NCBI GenBank assembly: GCA_900541875.1
Contig: UQLF01000004.1
Location: 1 to 64,000 of the forward strand
Direction of reading: 5' to 3'
Source of the DNA: an uncultured Collinsella sp.
GTDB taxonomy: Bacteria; Actinomycetota; Coriobacteriia; Coriobacteriales; Coriobacteriaceae
DNA length: 64,000 bases
The notes below the pieces were generated by a model. That model did no database searches. It saw nothing but the letters and a program-made list of their open reading frames with translations, and was not told the DNA's origin. The translations under genes were made by a program, and so were the position numbers. Below are positions 34,305 through 42,810 of the stretch, one piece after another (position 1 is the first letter of the stretch; each line of letters opens with the position of its first letter).

Positions 34305-36086
34305 ATGACGATCACCGAAATCGACGAGAAGTTCATGCGCGAGGCGCTGGCCGAGGCGCGCGCCGCCGCGGCGGTGGGCGAGGTGCCCATCGGAGCCGTA
34401 GTGGTGCGCGACGGTGAGATCGTCGCGCGGGCGCATAATCGTCGCGAGCTCGACCAGGACCCTTCGGCGCATGCAGAGTTCGCGGCCCTGTGCGCTGCCG
34501 CTCGGTCGCTCGGTCGTTGGCGCCTTTCCGATTGCACGGTCTACGTGACGCTCGAGCCATGCTGCATGTGTGCGGGGCTTATGGTTAACGCGCGCGTGGG
34601 GCGCTGCGTGTATGGCGCGGCTGATGCCAAGGCCGGCGCACTGGGTTCGCTGTATGACCTGAATGCCGATTCGCGCCTGAATCATCGGTTTAACGTGACG
34701 GCTGGGGTCCTGGCGGATGAATGCCGCGAGCTGCTGAGTAGCTATTTTGGCGGTCTGCGCGGAGCGGGCGGCGCTGATTGCGGTTGTGGGGCCGATCTTG
34801 AAGCACACGCCGCTCACGCCGCAGCGCTTGCAGGTGCCGGTGAGGATGCTGGCACGGCGGTTGACTTTGGTCCTGCGTGCCGCCGACCCCGCCGTGTGCT
34901 GTTGGCGATCGACTCCTTTAAGGGCAGCGTTTCGAGCGCGCAGGCGGAGGCGGCGGTTGCCGAAGGCGTGCGCCGCGTTTGGTCCGATGCCGAGGTGCAC
35001 GCATTGCCGCTGGCAGATGGTGGCGAGGGAACGCTCGATGCCATCGCCGCATGCGGTGGCGAGCTCTCAACCTGCGATGTCGCAGGCCCCTTGGGCGACC
35101 GCGTGTCTGCCCGGATGCTGGTGGACGGCGAGCACGAGTCGGCTGTAATTGAGATGGCCGAGGCGGCCGGCATTGGGTATTCGCCTTGCACGGAGTCGGC
35201 GGCGTTGGCGGCCACAACCTATGGCGTGGGCGAACTGATGCTTCATGCGGTTCGCGCGGGTGCAAAGACTATCTATATTGGCTTGGGCGGCAGTGCCACC
35301 AACGACGGTGGCGCCGGCATGCTGCAGGCGCTGGGCGCGCGTGTGGTCGATGATCAGGGCTGCGATGTCGCCCCCGGTCTTGCCGGCCTTGAACACGTGG
35401 CGAGCGTTGATTTGGCGCCAGCGCTGCAGGCTTTGGATGATGCTCGTATCGTTGTGCTTTCCGATGTCGAGAATCCGCTCGTGGGGCGTCGAGGCACACT
35501 GGCGGTGTTTGGCGGGCAGAAGGGCCTGCCGGCGGATGATGTCGAGGTGCTGCGCAGATACGACGGCTGGATGGTCGGCTACGGTCGCCTGCTCGATGCG
35601 GCAATTTTCGAGGCGCGAGCCCAGGGGTTGTTGCGCACGCCCGAGAACGCACGGACATTTGGCTCGGTGCTTGGCGTGCCCGGCGCGGGCGCTGCCGGTG
35701 GCTTGGGCGCGGCGTTGCTGGCGCTCGGCGCGGAGCTACGCTCGGGTGTGGAGACGGTGCTCGATCTCGTGGGGTTTGACGAGCGCGTGCGCGATGTCGA
35801 CCTGGTCATAACGGGCGAGGGCAATATGGATGAGCAGTCCGCCGCCGGTAAGGCGCCGGTGGGTGTGGCCCGTCGTGCGAAGCGGTGTGGCAAACCGGTG
35901 ATCGCCGTCGTGGGCGGTCGCGCTGACAACCTGGATGCGGTGTGTGAGCAGGGTATTGACTTGGTGCTCCCGATCTGCCGCAAGCCCATGCCCCTCGACC
36001 AGGCGCTCGAACCACGGGAAGCCACTGCCAACCTTATCTGTGCCGGCGAGTCAGCCGCCCAAGCCTATGACCTCGCTCGCCTCTAA
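34305..36086 (+). CDS. Fusion of tRNA adenosine deaminase (TadA) and glycerate kinase
   Basis: A 593-aa two-domain protein. Residues 1-~150 are a complete TadA: catalytic HAE (H56, E58) and zinc ligands in PCCMC (C86, C89), predicted to convert A34 to inosine in tRNA-Arg. After an Ala/Gly/Cys-rich linker (~152-195), residues ~197-593 are a full-length type I glycerate 2-kinase: VLLAIDSFKGSVSSAQAEA, PLADGGEGTLDA, GLGGSATNDGGAGML and GEGNMDEQSAAGKAP. No stop or frameshift separates them, and both sets of active-site residues look intact. Start ATG 34305 after AGGGAAGG. tRNA-Ser, tadA and the SRP RNA gene are often neighbours in bacteria; the kinase fusion is the odd part. Confidence 0.9.
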   Translation: MTITEIDEKFMREALAEARAAAAVGEVPIGAVVVRDGEIVARAHNRRELDQDPSAHAEFAALCAAARSLGRWRLSDCTVYVTLEPCCMCAGLMVNARVGRCVYGAADAKAGALGSLYDLNADSRLNHRFNVTAGVLADECRELLSSYFGGLRGAGGADCGCGADLEAHAAHAAALAGAGEDAGTAVDFGPACRRPRRVLLAIDSFKGSVSSAQAEAAVAEGVRRVWSDAEVHALPLADGGEGTLDAIAACGGELSTCDVAGPLGDRVSARMLVDGEHESAVIEMAEAAGIGYSPCTESAALAATTYGVGELMLHAVRAGAKTIYIGLGGSATNDGGAGMLQALGARVVDDQGCDVAPGLAGLEHVASVDLAPALQALDDARIVVLSDVENPLVGRRGTLAVFGGQKGLPADDVEVLRRYDGWMVGYGRLLDAAIFEARAQGLLRTPENARTFGSVLGVPGAGAAGGLGAALLALGAELRSGVETVLDLVGFDERVRDVDLVITGEGNMDEQSAAGKAPVGVARRAKRCGKPVIAVVGGRADNLDAVCEQGIDLVLPICRKPMPLDQALEPREATANLICAGESAAQAYDLARL

Positions 36087-36101
36087 GGCCTATCTCCCTA
36101 T

Positions 36102-36170
36102 AAGTTGCGGTGGAATACGGAGTGTTTTTGCCTTTAAGGGGCTAATTCAGCCCGTATTCCACCGCAACTT
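36102..36170. repeat. TTGCGGTG inverted repeat, copy 1
   Basis: Perfect 19-bp arms, AAGTTGCGGTGGAATACGG and its complement, with a 31-nt loop, 15 nt after the tadA-fusion stop. A second copy is at 56133-56199 and a single arm at 13917-13934. Confidence 0.75.
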
Positions 36171-36221
36171 CGAGAATGGCCATTCGAGGTTGGTTGCCTT
36201 GGGTCTTGGGTCGGACCGTTT

Positions 36222-36381
36222 GCCACGAAATGCGGCCATCTGCTACGTTAAACCGGCCATCCTCGACCATCCCGGAATTTGCAAAAACAAAACCGCAGGT
36301 AGAAAGCTTGCCGATTTTCGAAAAAGCACGCTATGGTTGACCTCTGTGACCAAAACGTAGTAGATAGGCCCTTTTCGTGGC
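36222..36381. repeat. 160-bp palindromic-ended element, copy 1
   Basis: Ends GCCACGAAA / TTTCGTGGC; longer imperfect terminal arms include CTGCTACGTTAAACC and CAAAACGTAGTAGATAGG. The reverse complement aligns base for base, without gaps, with 63185-63344 (also 160 bp), including an interior block TACCTGCGGT and CGAAAATCG. No open reading frame of note. Confidence 0.8.
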
Positions 36382-36408
36382 ACGGCACCAGATCAGTCTA
36401 TTTAGGAT

Positions 36409-36474
36409 GGGGCTTACTTGACTACTTTCGCCACCCTGATGCCCCTCCAGTCAAAAAGTGGTCAAAAAAGCCCC
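36409..36474. repeat. Long imperfect hairpin upstream of the SRP RNA gene
   Basis: GGGGCTT-TTGACTACTTT pairs with AAAGTGGTCAA-AAGCCCC across a 28-nt loop. Could terminate transcription arriving from the tadA fusion. Confidence 0.45.
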
Positions 36475-36491
36475 GTCCCAAATTAGCTACC

Positions 36492-36520
36492 TTGCTCTGG
36501 TGGGCGGGAGCAGGTAAGAT
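36492..36520 (+). promoter_or_regulatory. Promoter of the SRP RNA gene
   Basis: TTGCTC (36492-36497), 17 nt, TAAGAT (36515-36520), 8 nt before the RNA's paired 5' end. Confidence 0.55.
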
Positions 36521-36527
36521 ATACCGA

Positions 36528-36650
36528 GCGCCTAGCGCGTTCGATGGGTTCGGATGACGACATGTTCCGAATCTGGTCAGGTCCGGAAGGAAGCAGCCAT
36601 AAGGAGCCTCTGTCGGGCATCCGAATCCATCGAGTGCGCGGGCGCTTTTT
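36528..36650 (+). ncRNA. ffs: Signal recognition particle RNA (4.5S, bacterial small type)
   Basis: Contains the invariant SRP motif GGTCAGGTCCGGAAGGAAGC (36574-36593) with the GGAA tetraloop. Long complementary arms GCGCC-CGCG-CGATGGGTTCGGATG and CATCCGAATCCATCG-CGCG-GGCGC close the hairpin (36528 to 36645), then TTTTT. It binds Ffh for membrane-protein targeting. Its position after tRNA-Ser and tadA matches common gene order. dnaX, often the next gene elsewhere, is not here. Confidence 0.93.
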
Positions 36651-36662
36651 GGTGCCGCGACA

Positions 36663-36759
36663 TGGCCCGGCCGGCGACGAGGTATTTGGTGTCTCGCTGG
36701 TCCTCGGCTGCGCCTGCGGGATCGCTCGACTACCAAATACCTCGTCGCCGCCCGGGCCA
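36663..36759. repeat. 97-bp hairpin with 28-bp arms
   Basis: Arms 36663-36690 and 36732-36759 match at 27 of 28 positions (TGGCCCGG...GGTATTTGGT). The loop is 41 nt and GC-rich. It begins 13 nt past the SRP RNA terminator. The interior weakly resembles the loop of the 60604-area hairpin. The rest of 36760-36900 holds nothing I can identify. Confidence 0.65.
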
Positions 36760-36899
36760 CTTCGTCCAAAAATCTCCCGTAAAGGCGCATTTATCTAATT
36801 AAATCTATCCCTTAAGGAATGCGGCTTGCCAGTGTTGTCTGGGCATTGATGACTGCGAGGTTCAAGAGATGGTGGCATTACCGTCTGTTTTAACAAGTC

Positions 36900-36943
36900 A
36901 AGAGGCCCGTTTCCCTGGGTTGGGGAAACGGGCCTCTTTTTGT
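36900..36943. terminator. Strong terminator downstream of the coiled-coil surface protein gene
   Basis: AGAGGCCCGTTTCC / GGAAACGGGCCTCT stem. The T-tract (TTTTTGTC) is on the plus strand; it may also serve the minus-strand gene ending at 36985. Confidence 0.7.
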
Positions 36944-36984
36944 CTCTGGGCTTGTGGATTGGCGAAGACGATAACCGCTGGCAG

Positions 36985-37977
36985 CTATTTTGAGTTCTTG
37001 AGGCGGCGTGTGGCTGTGGCGGTTATTCCGAGTCCCATGGCGGCGATTGCTGCGAGTGCGATTGCGCTCGGCGCTGCGTCGCCCGTGTTCGCGAGCTTGC
37101 CGGCGGTCGTATCTGCTTGCTTGCCGCTGCTCGTGGTCGCCTGCTTGGTGGAGCTCGGTGGGGTGTCTTTGCCGGTCGCGGGCGAGCCAGTGGGCTGTGT
37201 CGTCTCGGTCGGTTGCGCCGAGCCGGAGGGAGGCGTCGTCTCGGTCGGTTGCGTTATCTCGGGCGAGGCGGCCTTGTCTGCCGCGGCTTTCGCCTCTTCG
37301 TATGCCTTGCAGGCGTCGTCATAGGCCGCCTGCGCCTTATGCAAATTGTCGAGGAGCGCATCTCGCTTGGCTGTTTCCTCGTCGATGTGGGCTTTGGCTT
37401 CCTCCGCCTTACTTCCGAAATACTGAACCCGTCTTTCCTGACTTTCGAGGCGGTGACGGTAGCTGTCAAGCACCGTTTCGCAAGATTCTTCTTGCGCTTC
37501 CGCTGCGATTATTTCCTGCCGCAGCTGCTTAAGAGCTTCGTAGGAAGCCCCGTTGCTGCGTGCCTTTTCATATTCTGCCTCAAGCTCGCTTACCCGGTTG
37601 TGAGCCTCATCGTATTTGGCTTGGGCTGCATCGACGTTCGCTTGCATGGCGGGAAGGGGCTCTCTCCATTCGGCAGCTCGCGCCACCATCGTGTCATAGA
37701 GCTCTCGAAAAGCGGCAATGTTATCATTGATTCCCGCAATTCTCTCGGGACTTGCGGCGTCTTTCGCGGCCTCGAGGTTTTTGAGCGCTTCCTGCATGGC
37801 TGCATACGCTCTTTCTTTTGCGGCGGCCGCATCTTCCGTCTGCAAGGCAACTGCACCGGTGGGGGAGCTGATTTCTGCCGCGATCGCCGTTGCGGGGGCG
37901 ATTCCCGCGACAAGTGCCGCGGAAAGGGCGATGCCCACAGTTGCTCGTCTTGCTCTTCTTGCGAGAATGTCGTTCAT
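36985..37977 (-). CDS. Sortase-anchored coiled-coil surface protein
   Basis: A 330-aa secreted protein. N-terminal signal peptide (ARRATVGIALSAALVAGIAP; cleavage likely after AIAA). Residues ~45-230 are Ala/Glu/Lys-rich coiled coil. Then a Pro/Thr/Ser spacer with a near-duplicate PTETTPPSGSAQ / PTETTQPTGS repeat, and a C-terminal sorting signal LANTG with hydrophobic segment and RRLKNSK tail. It would be fixed to peptidoglycan by a sortase accepting LAxTG, as for the 1362-aa protein at 43383. Binding partner unknown. The start has TGAGG upstream. Confidence 0.85.
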   Translation of the reverse strand: MNDILARRARRATVGIALSAALVAGIAPATAIAAEISSPTGAVALQTEDAAAAKERAYAAMQEALKNLEAAKDAASPERIAGINDNIAAFRELYDTMVARAAEWREPLPAMQANVDAAQAKYDEAHNRVSELEAEYEKARSNGASYEALKQLRQEIIAAEAQEESCETVLDSYRHRLESQERRVQYFGSKAEEAKAHIDEETAKRDALLDNLHKAQAAYDDACKAYEEAKAAADKAASPEITQPTETTPPSGSAQPTETTQPTGSPATGKDTPPSSTKQATTSSGKQADTTAGKLANTGDAAPSAIALAAIAAMGLGITATATRRLKNSK

Positions 37978-38192
37978 CTCGGCACCTCATTTCAAGGGTC
38001 GGCGACTAACTTGGTAGCACTAATGTAAGTATACCAAGCTGGTCGACCCGACACTGGCTGGGTGTGCGTGTGCTCTCCGCTTCTTTGGAAACCGAATCCC
38101 GTTAGAAATGACGAGTTGTTTACGCTTCTTTTGGGGTGGCGGTACTATCATGGTTCGAATTGAATGTGGATGATGATAGGGAGCGCCTATAC

Positions 38193-40058
38193 ATGATTGA
38201 GCTGCTCAGGCGTTTTGGTGGTAAGTTTCGCCGATATATGGTGATCGGCCCTGCGTGCAAGCTGATCGAAGTGATCTTTGACCTGCTGACGCCGCTGGTG
38301 ATTGCCCAGATGATCGATAAGGGTATCGGCACACACGATGTCAACGCTGTCGTCCACTACGGTATGGTGCTTGGCGCCATGGCCGTGATCGGCATCTCGT
38401 TTACGCTCGTCTGCCAAAAGATGGCGGCGCTCACCTCGCAGGGCATGGGCACCGACATTCGCGGCGCGCTCTACGAGCACATCAACAAGCTGAGCTATGC
38501 TGAGCTCGACCGCTTTGGCACGCCGTCGCTCATCACCCGCATCACCAACGACGTTAACCAGGTCCAGCTCGCTGTGGCGCTGGGCGTGCGCATGCTCATC
38601 CGCTGGCCCTTTCTAGCGGTGGGCTCCATGTGCGCGGCCCTTGCCATCGACCTTAAGCTCGGCATCATCTTTTTGATCTGCACGCCCGCCATTGGCCTGG
38701 TGTTCTGGGTTGTCATGGCGCGCTGCATTCCGTACTACAAGCAGCTGCAGGCAAAGCTCGACCGCATCGCGCTTATCTGCCGCGAGGGCCTTTCGGGCGC
38801 CCGCGTGGTTCGCGCCTTCGTGCGCGAAGATCACGAGCGCGAGCGCTTTGCGCAGGCCGCCGACGACCAGGCCAATACTGCCATCGCGGTGGGCAAGCTC
38901 TCGTCGATTCTCAACCCCGTCACGTTTTTGGTGATGAACCTGGGCGTGTGCGCCATCCTGTGGGTGGGCGGCATCCAGGTCAGCGTGGGCGAGCTTACGC
39001 AGGGCCAGGTCATGGCGTTTGTGAACTACATGACGCAGACCCTGACCTCCATCGTGTACGTCGCCAACCTGGTCGTGGTCTTTACCAAGGCGAGCGCCAG
39101 CGCGTCGCGTATCAACGAGGTGCTCAATTGCGTGCCGGGCATCACCGACGAGGGCAACCAGCCGGTTGCGCTGCCCGAGCCGAGCGAACTGGCGGGTGGC
39201 GCTGTTCCGGCTCCCGCGCTGAGCTTGAGCCATGCAAGCTTCTCCTTTGGCGCGGGTGCCGCCAACGCCGTTAATGACGTGACTCTGGAGCTGCCGCTGG
39301 GCAAAACGCTCGGCATTATCGGCGGCACGGGCAGTGGTAAGTCCACGCTCGTCTCGCTCATCCCGCGCCTGTACGACGCGGGCGTCGGCAGCGTGAGCGT
39401 AATGGGTGCCGACGTGCGCGCCTGGCCGCTCGATCAGCTGCGCCATGTGGTCGCGACCGTTCCGCAGCGCGCATCGCTGGTGAGCGGCTCCATCCGCAGC
39501 AACCTGACCTGGCGTGACGAGTCGGCGACCGACGAGGAGCTCTGGGCAGCGCTCGATATGGCGCAAGCGAGCGAGTTCGTGCGCAGCAAGCCGCAGGGGC
39601 TCGATGCCCCGGTCGAGGCGGGCGGTAAGAACTTCAGCGGTGGCCAGCGCCAGCGTCTGACCATCGCGCGTGCCCTAGTGGGCTCGCCTCAGATATTAAT
39701 CATGGATGACTCCGCGTCGGCGCTCGACTTTAAGACCGACGCGGCGCTTCGCCATGCCATTCGCGAGCGCAGCGTGCGCGGTGCCGTCGAGGGCGGGCTG
39801 CCGCTCACGACCGTCATCGTGAGCCAGCGCGTCTCGACCGTGCGCGACGCCGACATGATCTGCGTACTCGACCACGGCTCGGTTGCGGGTCTGGGCACGC
39901 ATGATGAGCTGTACGCGACCTGCCAGCTCTATCGCGAGATTTGCCAGTCGCAGCTGCGCCGCGAGGAGCTCGAGGGCCAGCAGGGGAGTGCGGCGCCCGC
40001 GCCCACCCCAGGTGCCCCGACCGCCCCTGCATCTGCCTGCGCAAAGGAGGGATGCTAA
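38193..40058 (+). CDS. Heterodimeric ABC exporter subunit with degenerate ATP site (second system)
   Basis: A 621-aa half-transporter: six membrane segments (~15-310) and an ATPase domain with Walker A GGTGSGKST, signature NFSGGQRQR, Walker B ending DDSASALD (Asp for the catalytic Glu) and Gln for the switch His (VSQRVST). A ~30-residue Ala/Pro-rich C-terminal tail is unusual. It pairs with the next gene, which starts directly after its stop. Same architecture as the 25563/27301 pair, but without a linked MarR gene. Start ATG 38193 after ATAGGGAG. Confidence 0.92.
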   Translation: MIELLRRFGGKFRRYMVIGPACKLIEVIFDLLTPLVIAQMIDKGIGTHDVNAVVHYGMVLGAMAVIGISFTLVCQKMAALTSQGMGTDIRGALYEHINKLSYAELDRFGTPSLITRITNDVNQVQLAVALGVRMLIRWPFLAVGSMCAALAIDLKLGIIFLICTPAIGLVFWVVMARCIPYYKQLQAKLDRIALICREGLSGARVVRAFVREDHERERFAQAADDQANTAIAVGKLSSILNPVTFLVMNLGVCAILWVGGIQVSVGELTQGQVMAFVNYMTQTLTSIVYVANLVVVFTKASASASRINEVLNCVPGITDEGNQPVALPEPSELAGGAVPAPALSLSHASFSFGAGAANAVNDVTLELPLGKTLGIIGGTGSGKSTLVSLIPRLYDAGVGSVSVMGADVRAWPLDQLRHVVATVPQRASLVSGSIRSNLTWRDESATDEELWAALDMAQASEFVRSKPQGLDAPVEAGGKNFSGGQRQRLTIARALVGSPQILIMDDSASALDFKTDAALRHAIRERSVRGAVEGGLPLTTVIVSQRVSTVRDADMICVLDHGSVAGLGTHDELYATCQLYREICQSQLRREELEGQQGSAAPAPTPGAPTAPASACAKEGC

Positions 40059-41918
40059 ATGAATCCGTACACTTCCTCCGGTTCGGTCGCCACGATGACG
40101 GCCAACGTGTCCGGCAACGATAACCTCAACGACCTGGGTGACGGTCCGCGCCGGCCCGGCGATCCCGAGCGCTATCCCGTGGGTGCGGTGACTCGCCGCC
40201 TGATGGGCTACGTTCGTCCGCATCGCATTTCGTTTGTAGCGTCGTTTGTGAGTGCCGCCATCTCCGTGATTCTGCAGCTTTACACGCCCATTCTCATCGG
40301 CGAGGGCATCGACCTGATCGTCGCCGCCGGGCAGGTGGACTTCGACGCGCTGTTGCCGCTCGTCACCAAGCTCGCGCTCGTCGTGGTGGGAGCCGCGGCC
40401 TTCCAGTGGCTGCAGGGCTACTGCGTCAACCGCCTGTCCTACGAGACGGTGCGCGACATGCGCGTGGAGGCGAGCGACAAGCTCAGCCGCATGCCGCTCA
40501 GCTTTATCGACAGTCATGCCCACGGCGACCTTATGAGCCGCGTGGTCAACGACGTCGACCAGGTGGGCGACGGTCTGCTGCAGGGCTTCACGCAGCTCTT
40601 CACCGGTGTTATTACCATCGTGGGCACGCTTGCGTTTATGCTCTCCATTAACCTGACCATGACGCTTGTGGTGGTGCTCGTCACGCCGCTTTCCATTTTT
40701 GCAGCCGGTGCCATCGCCAAGCTTTCCAACAAAAGCTTTACGGCACAGCAGCGTATTCAAGGGCAGCTCGGTGGTCATATCGAGGAGTACGTAGGTGAGC
40801 AAAAGCTTGTCGACGCCTTTGCCTATGGCCCGAACGCCCAGCAGCGCTTCGACGCCCTCAATGCCGAGCTCTACACCGCGGGCGAGCGCGCGCAGTTTAT
40901 GGGTTCGCTCTCCAACCCCGGTACGCGCTTTATCAACAACATCATCTATGCCGTGGTCGCTGTGATCGGATGCGTGGGCGTGATCACGGGCGTGCCGGCG
41001 GCGCTCACGGTGGGCGGCGTGCAGATTTTTCTGTCCTATGCCAACCAGTACACCAAGCCGTTCAACGAGGTCACCAACGTCATTACGCAGATCCAGACCG
41101 CGTACGCCTCGGCGCGCCGCATGTTTGCGCTGCTCGATGCCCGCGAGCAGGAGCCCGATGCGGCGGATGCCGTGGAACTTGCCGCCCCGCAGGGCGAGGT
41201 CGCCTTTGAGCATGTGGACTTTAGCTACGTGTCCGACCGCAAGCTGCTGCAGGACATCTGCATCGAGGCCAAGCCCGGCATGCGCTTTGCCCTGGTCGGT
41301 CCTACGGGCTGTGGCAAGACGACGCTCATCAATTTGCTACTGCGTTTTTACGATATCGATGCCGGTCGCATTGCGGTCGATGGCCGTTCCTCGCGTGACT
41401 ACACGCGCGCAAGCCTGCGCCGCGCCTTTGGCATGGTGCTGCAGGACACTTGGCTGTTCGAGGGCACGGTGGCGGAAAACATCGCCTACGGCTGTCCTGA
41501 CGCCACGCGCGAGCAGGTTATCGAAGCTGCCAAGCGCGCGCATGCGCACAAGTTTATCGTGCAGCTGCCAGGCGGCTACGATACGGTCATCGGCGAGGAC
41601 GGCGGCACGTTTAGCCAGGGTCAAAAACAGCTGCTGTGCATCGCGCGCGTCATGCTCACCGACCCGGCTATCTTGCTGCTGGACGAGGCGACCTCGAGCA
41701 TCGATACCCGCACCGAGCTGCAGGTGCAGGCGGCATTCGACGAGCTCATGGCCGGTCGCACAAGCTTTGTCGTGGCGCACCGCCTGAGCACCATCCGCAA
41801 CGCCGACTGCATTCTGGTGATGCGCGACGGCCAGATTATCGAGCGCGGCACGCACGACGAGCTGCTAGCGGCAGGCGGCTTCTACGCCGAACTCTACCGC
41901 AGCCAGTTTGCCCAGTAG
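40059..41918 (+). CDS. Heterodimeric ABC exporter subunit with canonical ATP site (second system)
   Basis: A 619-aa partner. The N-terminal ~45 residues are polar (NDNLNDLGDGPRRPGDPERY), then six membrane helices and the ATPase with Walker A GPTGCGKTT, LDEATSSID with catalytic Glu, and VAHRLST; the signature is TFSQGQKQ. AAAGGAGGG lies 8 nt before the ATG, which abuts the previous stop. The exported compound is unknown; family members move drugs, peptides or lipids. Confidence 0.92.
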   Translation: MNPYTSSGSVATMTANVSGNDNLNDLGDGPRRPGDPERYPVGAVTRRLMGYVRPHRISFVASFVSAAISVILQLYTPILIGEGIDLIVAAGQVDFDALLPLVTKLALVVVGAAAFQWLQGYCVNRLSYETVRDMRVEASDKLSRMPLSFIDSHAHGDLMSRVVNDVDQVGDGLLQGFTQLFTGVITIVGTLAFMLSINLTMTLVVVLVTPLSIFAAGAIAKLSNKSFTAQQRIQGQLGGHIEEYVGEQKLVDAFAYGPNAQQRFDALNAELYTAGERAQFMGSLSNPGTRFINNIIYAVVAVIGCVGVITGVPAALTVGGVQIFLSYANQYTKPFNEVTNVITQIQTAYASARRMFALLDAREQEPDAADAVELAAPQGEVAFEHVDFSYVSDRKLLQDICIEAKPGMRFALVGPTGCGKTTLINLLLRFYDIDAGRIAVDGRSSRDYTRASLRRAFGMVLQDTWLFEGTVAENIAYGCPDATREQVIEAAKRAHAHKFIVQLPGGYDTVIGEDGGTFSQGQKQLLCIARVMLTDPAILLLDEATSSIDTRTELQVQAAFDELMAGRTSFVVAHRLSTIRNADCILVMRDGQIIERGTHDELLAAGGFYAELYRSQFAQ

Positions 41919-41934
41919 GGGCCACCGATTAGCG

Positions 41935-41953
41935 GCAGATGGTTTACATCTGC
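41935..41953 (+). terminator. Small hairpin after the second ABC operon
   Basis: GCAGATG / CATCTGC with a short loop, then GTTGTTAG; a weak terminator at best. Confidence 0.3.
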
Positions 41954-42023
41954 GTTGTTAGTACTAAGATATTCATCTAATAAATTGCATTAGTGGCTTT
42001 AGTTTTGGGGGAAACGAGGCAAC

Positions 42024-42581
42024 GTGACTATGACGTGCTCTTTGGTGGTTAACAGCAAGAGCGGTAATACCAGGATGGTTTCGGGCGCGATCAAGCGCGC
42101 TCTGCAGACTGCGGGCGTTGAGTTTGTCCATGCCGCGGCGTTGAGTGACGACGCGGATGCGGAGCAGATTGCGCGCGAGGCACAGGGCGCCTGCGCGGCC
42201 GACACGGTGCTCGTCGGTTTTTGGTGCGACAAGGGCGCGTGCACGCCTTCGGTCGCGGCATTGCTCTCCGTCTTGCACGGCAAGCGCGTGTTCCTGTTTG
42301 GCACCTGCGGCTTTGGGGCCGACCAGAGCTACTATCAGCAGATTATCGACCGCGTAACTTCCAATTTGGCTGGAGATGCCGAGCTTGCGGGCTGGGCGAT
42401 GTGCCAGGGCAAGATGGGCCCCGCGGTCAAGCAGCGCTATGAGGCCATGCTCGAGCAAGATCCCGACAACGCCCGATTTAAGATGCTGCTCGACAACTGG
42501 GTCGCCGCAAAGGATCACCCCACCAAGGAAGATCTGGACAACATGGCTGCAGCCGCCAAAAAGGCCGTGCTGGGGGAGTAG
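42024..42581 (+). CDS. Flavodoxin-family protein
   Basis: A 185-aa FMN-binding electron carrier or flavoprotein. The phosphate-binding loop is NSKSGNTRMV at residues 10-19, followed by TVLVGFWCDKGAC and the FGTCGFGAD loop that would hold the flavin ring. The C-terminal third is a helical extension (YEAMLEQDPDNARFKMLLDN) not found in minimal flavodoxins. GTG 42024 (GAGG upstream) or ATG 42030 are the start options. Redox partner unknown. Confidence 0.85.
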   Translation: MTMTCSLVVNSKSGNTRMVSGAIKRALQTAGVEFVHAAALSDDADAEQIAREAQGACAADTVLVGFWCDKGACTPSVAALLSVLHGKRVFLFGTCGFGADQSYYQQIIDRVTSNLAGDAELAGWAMCQGKMGPAVKQRYEAMLEQDPDNARFKMLLDNWVAAKDHPTKEDLDNMAAAAKKAVLGE

Positions 42582-42624
42582 CTCCCATCGCTGACGGCGG
42601 TCGGTCCATCTTTCTAAATTAAAC

Positions 42625-42751
42625 GTCCTCCCGGGCGTCGGGGCACGAAGTTCCCTGCTCTACAGTCCTGCGCAAGACGAAGGCCACATTAAGTGGCCTT
42701 CTTTGCGTGCGGAACTCGCGATGAACTTCGTGCCCCGCCGTCCGGGAGGAC
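42625..42751 (+). repeat. 127-bp hairpin element with exchangeable arms, copy 1
   Basis: 29-bp arms 42625-42653 and 42723-42751 (27 matched pairs plus one G-T). The core holds the hairpin GAAGGCCAC-attaa-GTGGCCTTC followed by TTTGCG. The last 61 nt of the core (42662-42722) are identical to the reverse complement of the core at 47693-47820, while the arms differ at 12 of 29 positions. Lies 43 nt after the flavodoxin stop, in its sense direction. Confidence 0.85.
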
Positions 42752-42810
42752 GCCTCTTTATTGATGGGAGGCCTGATAGGTCGATGGTTCCGTGCCCGGA
42801 TGCGTCCAAA

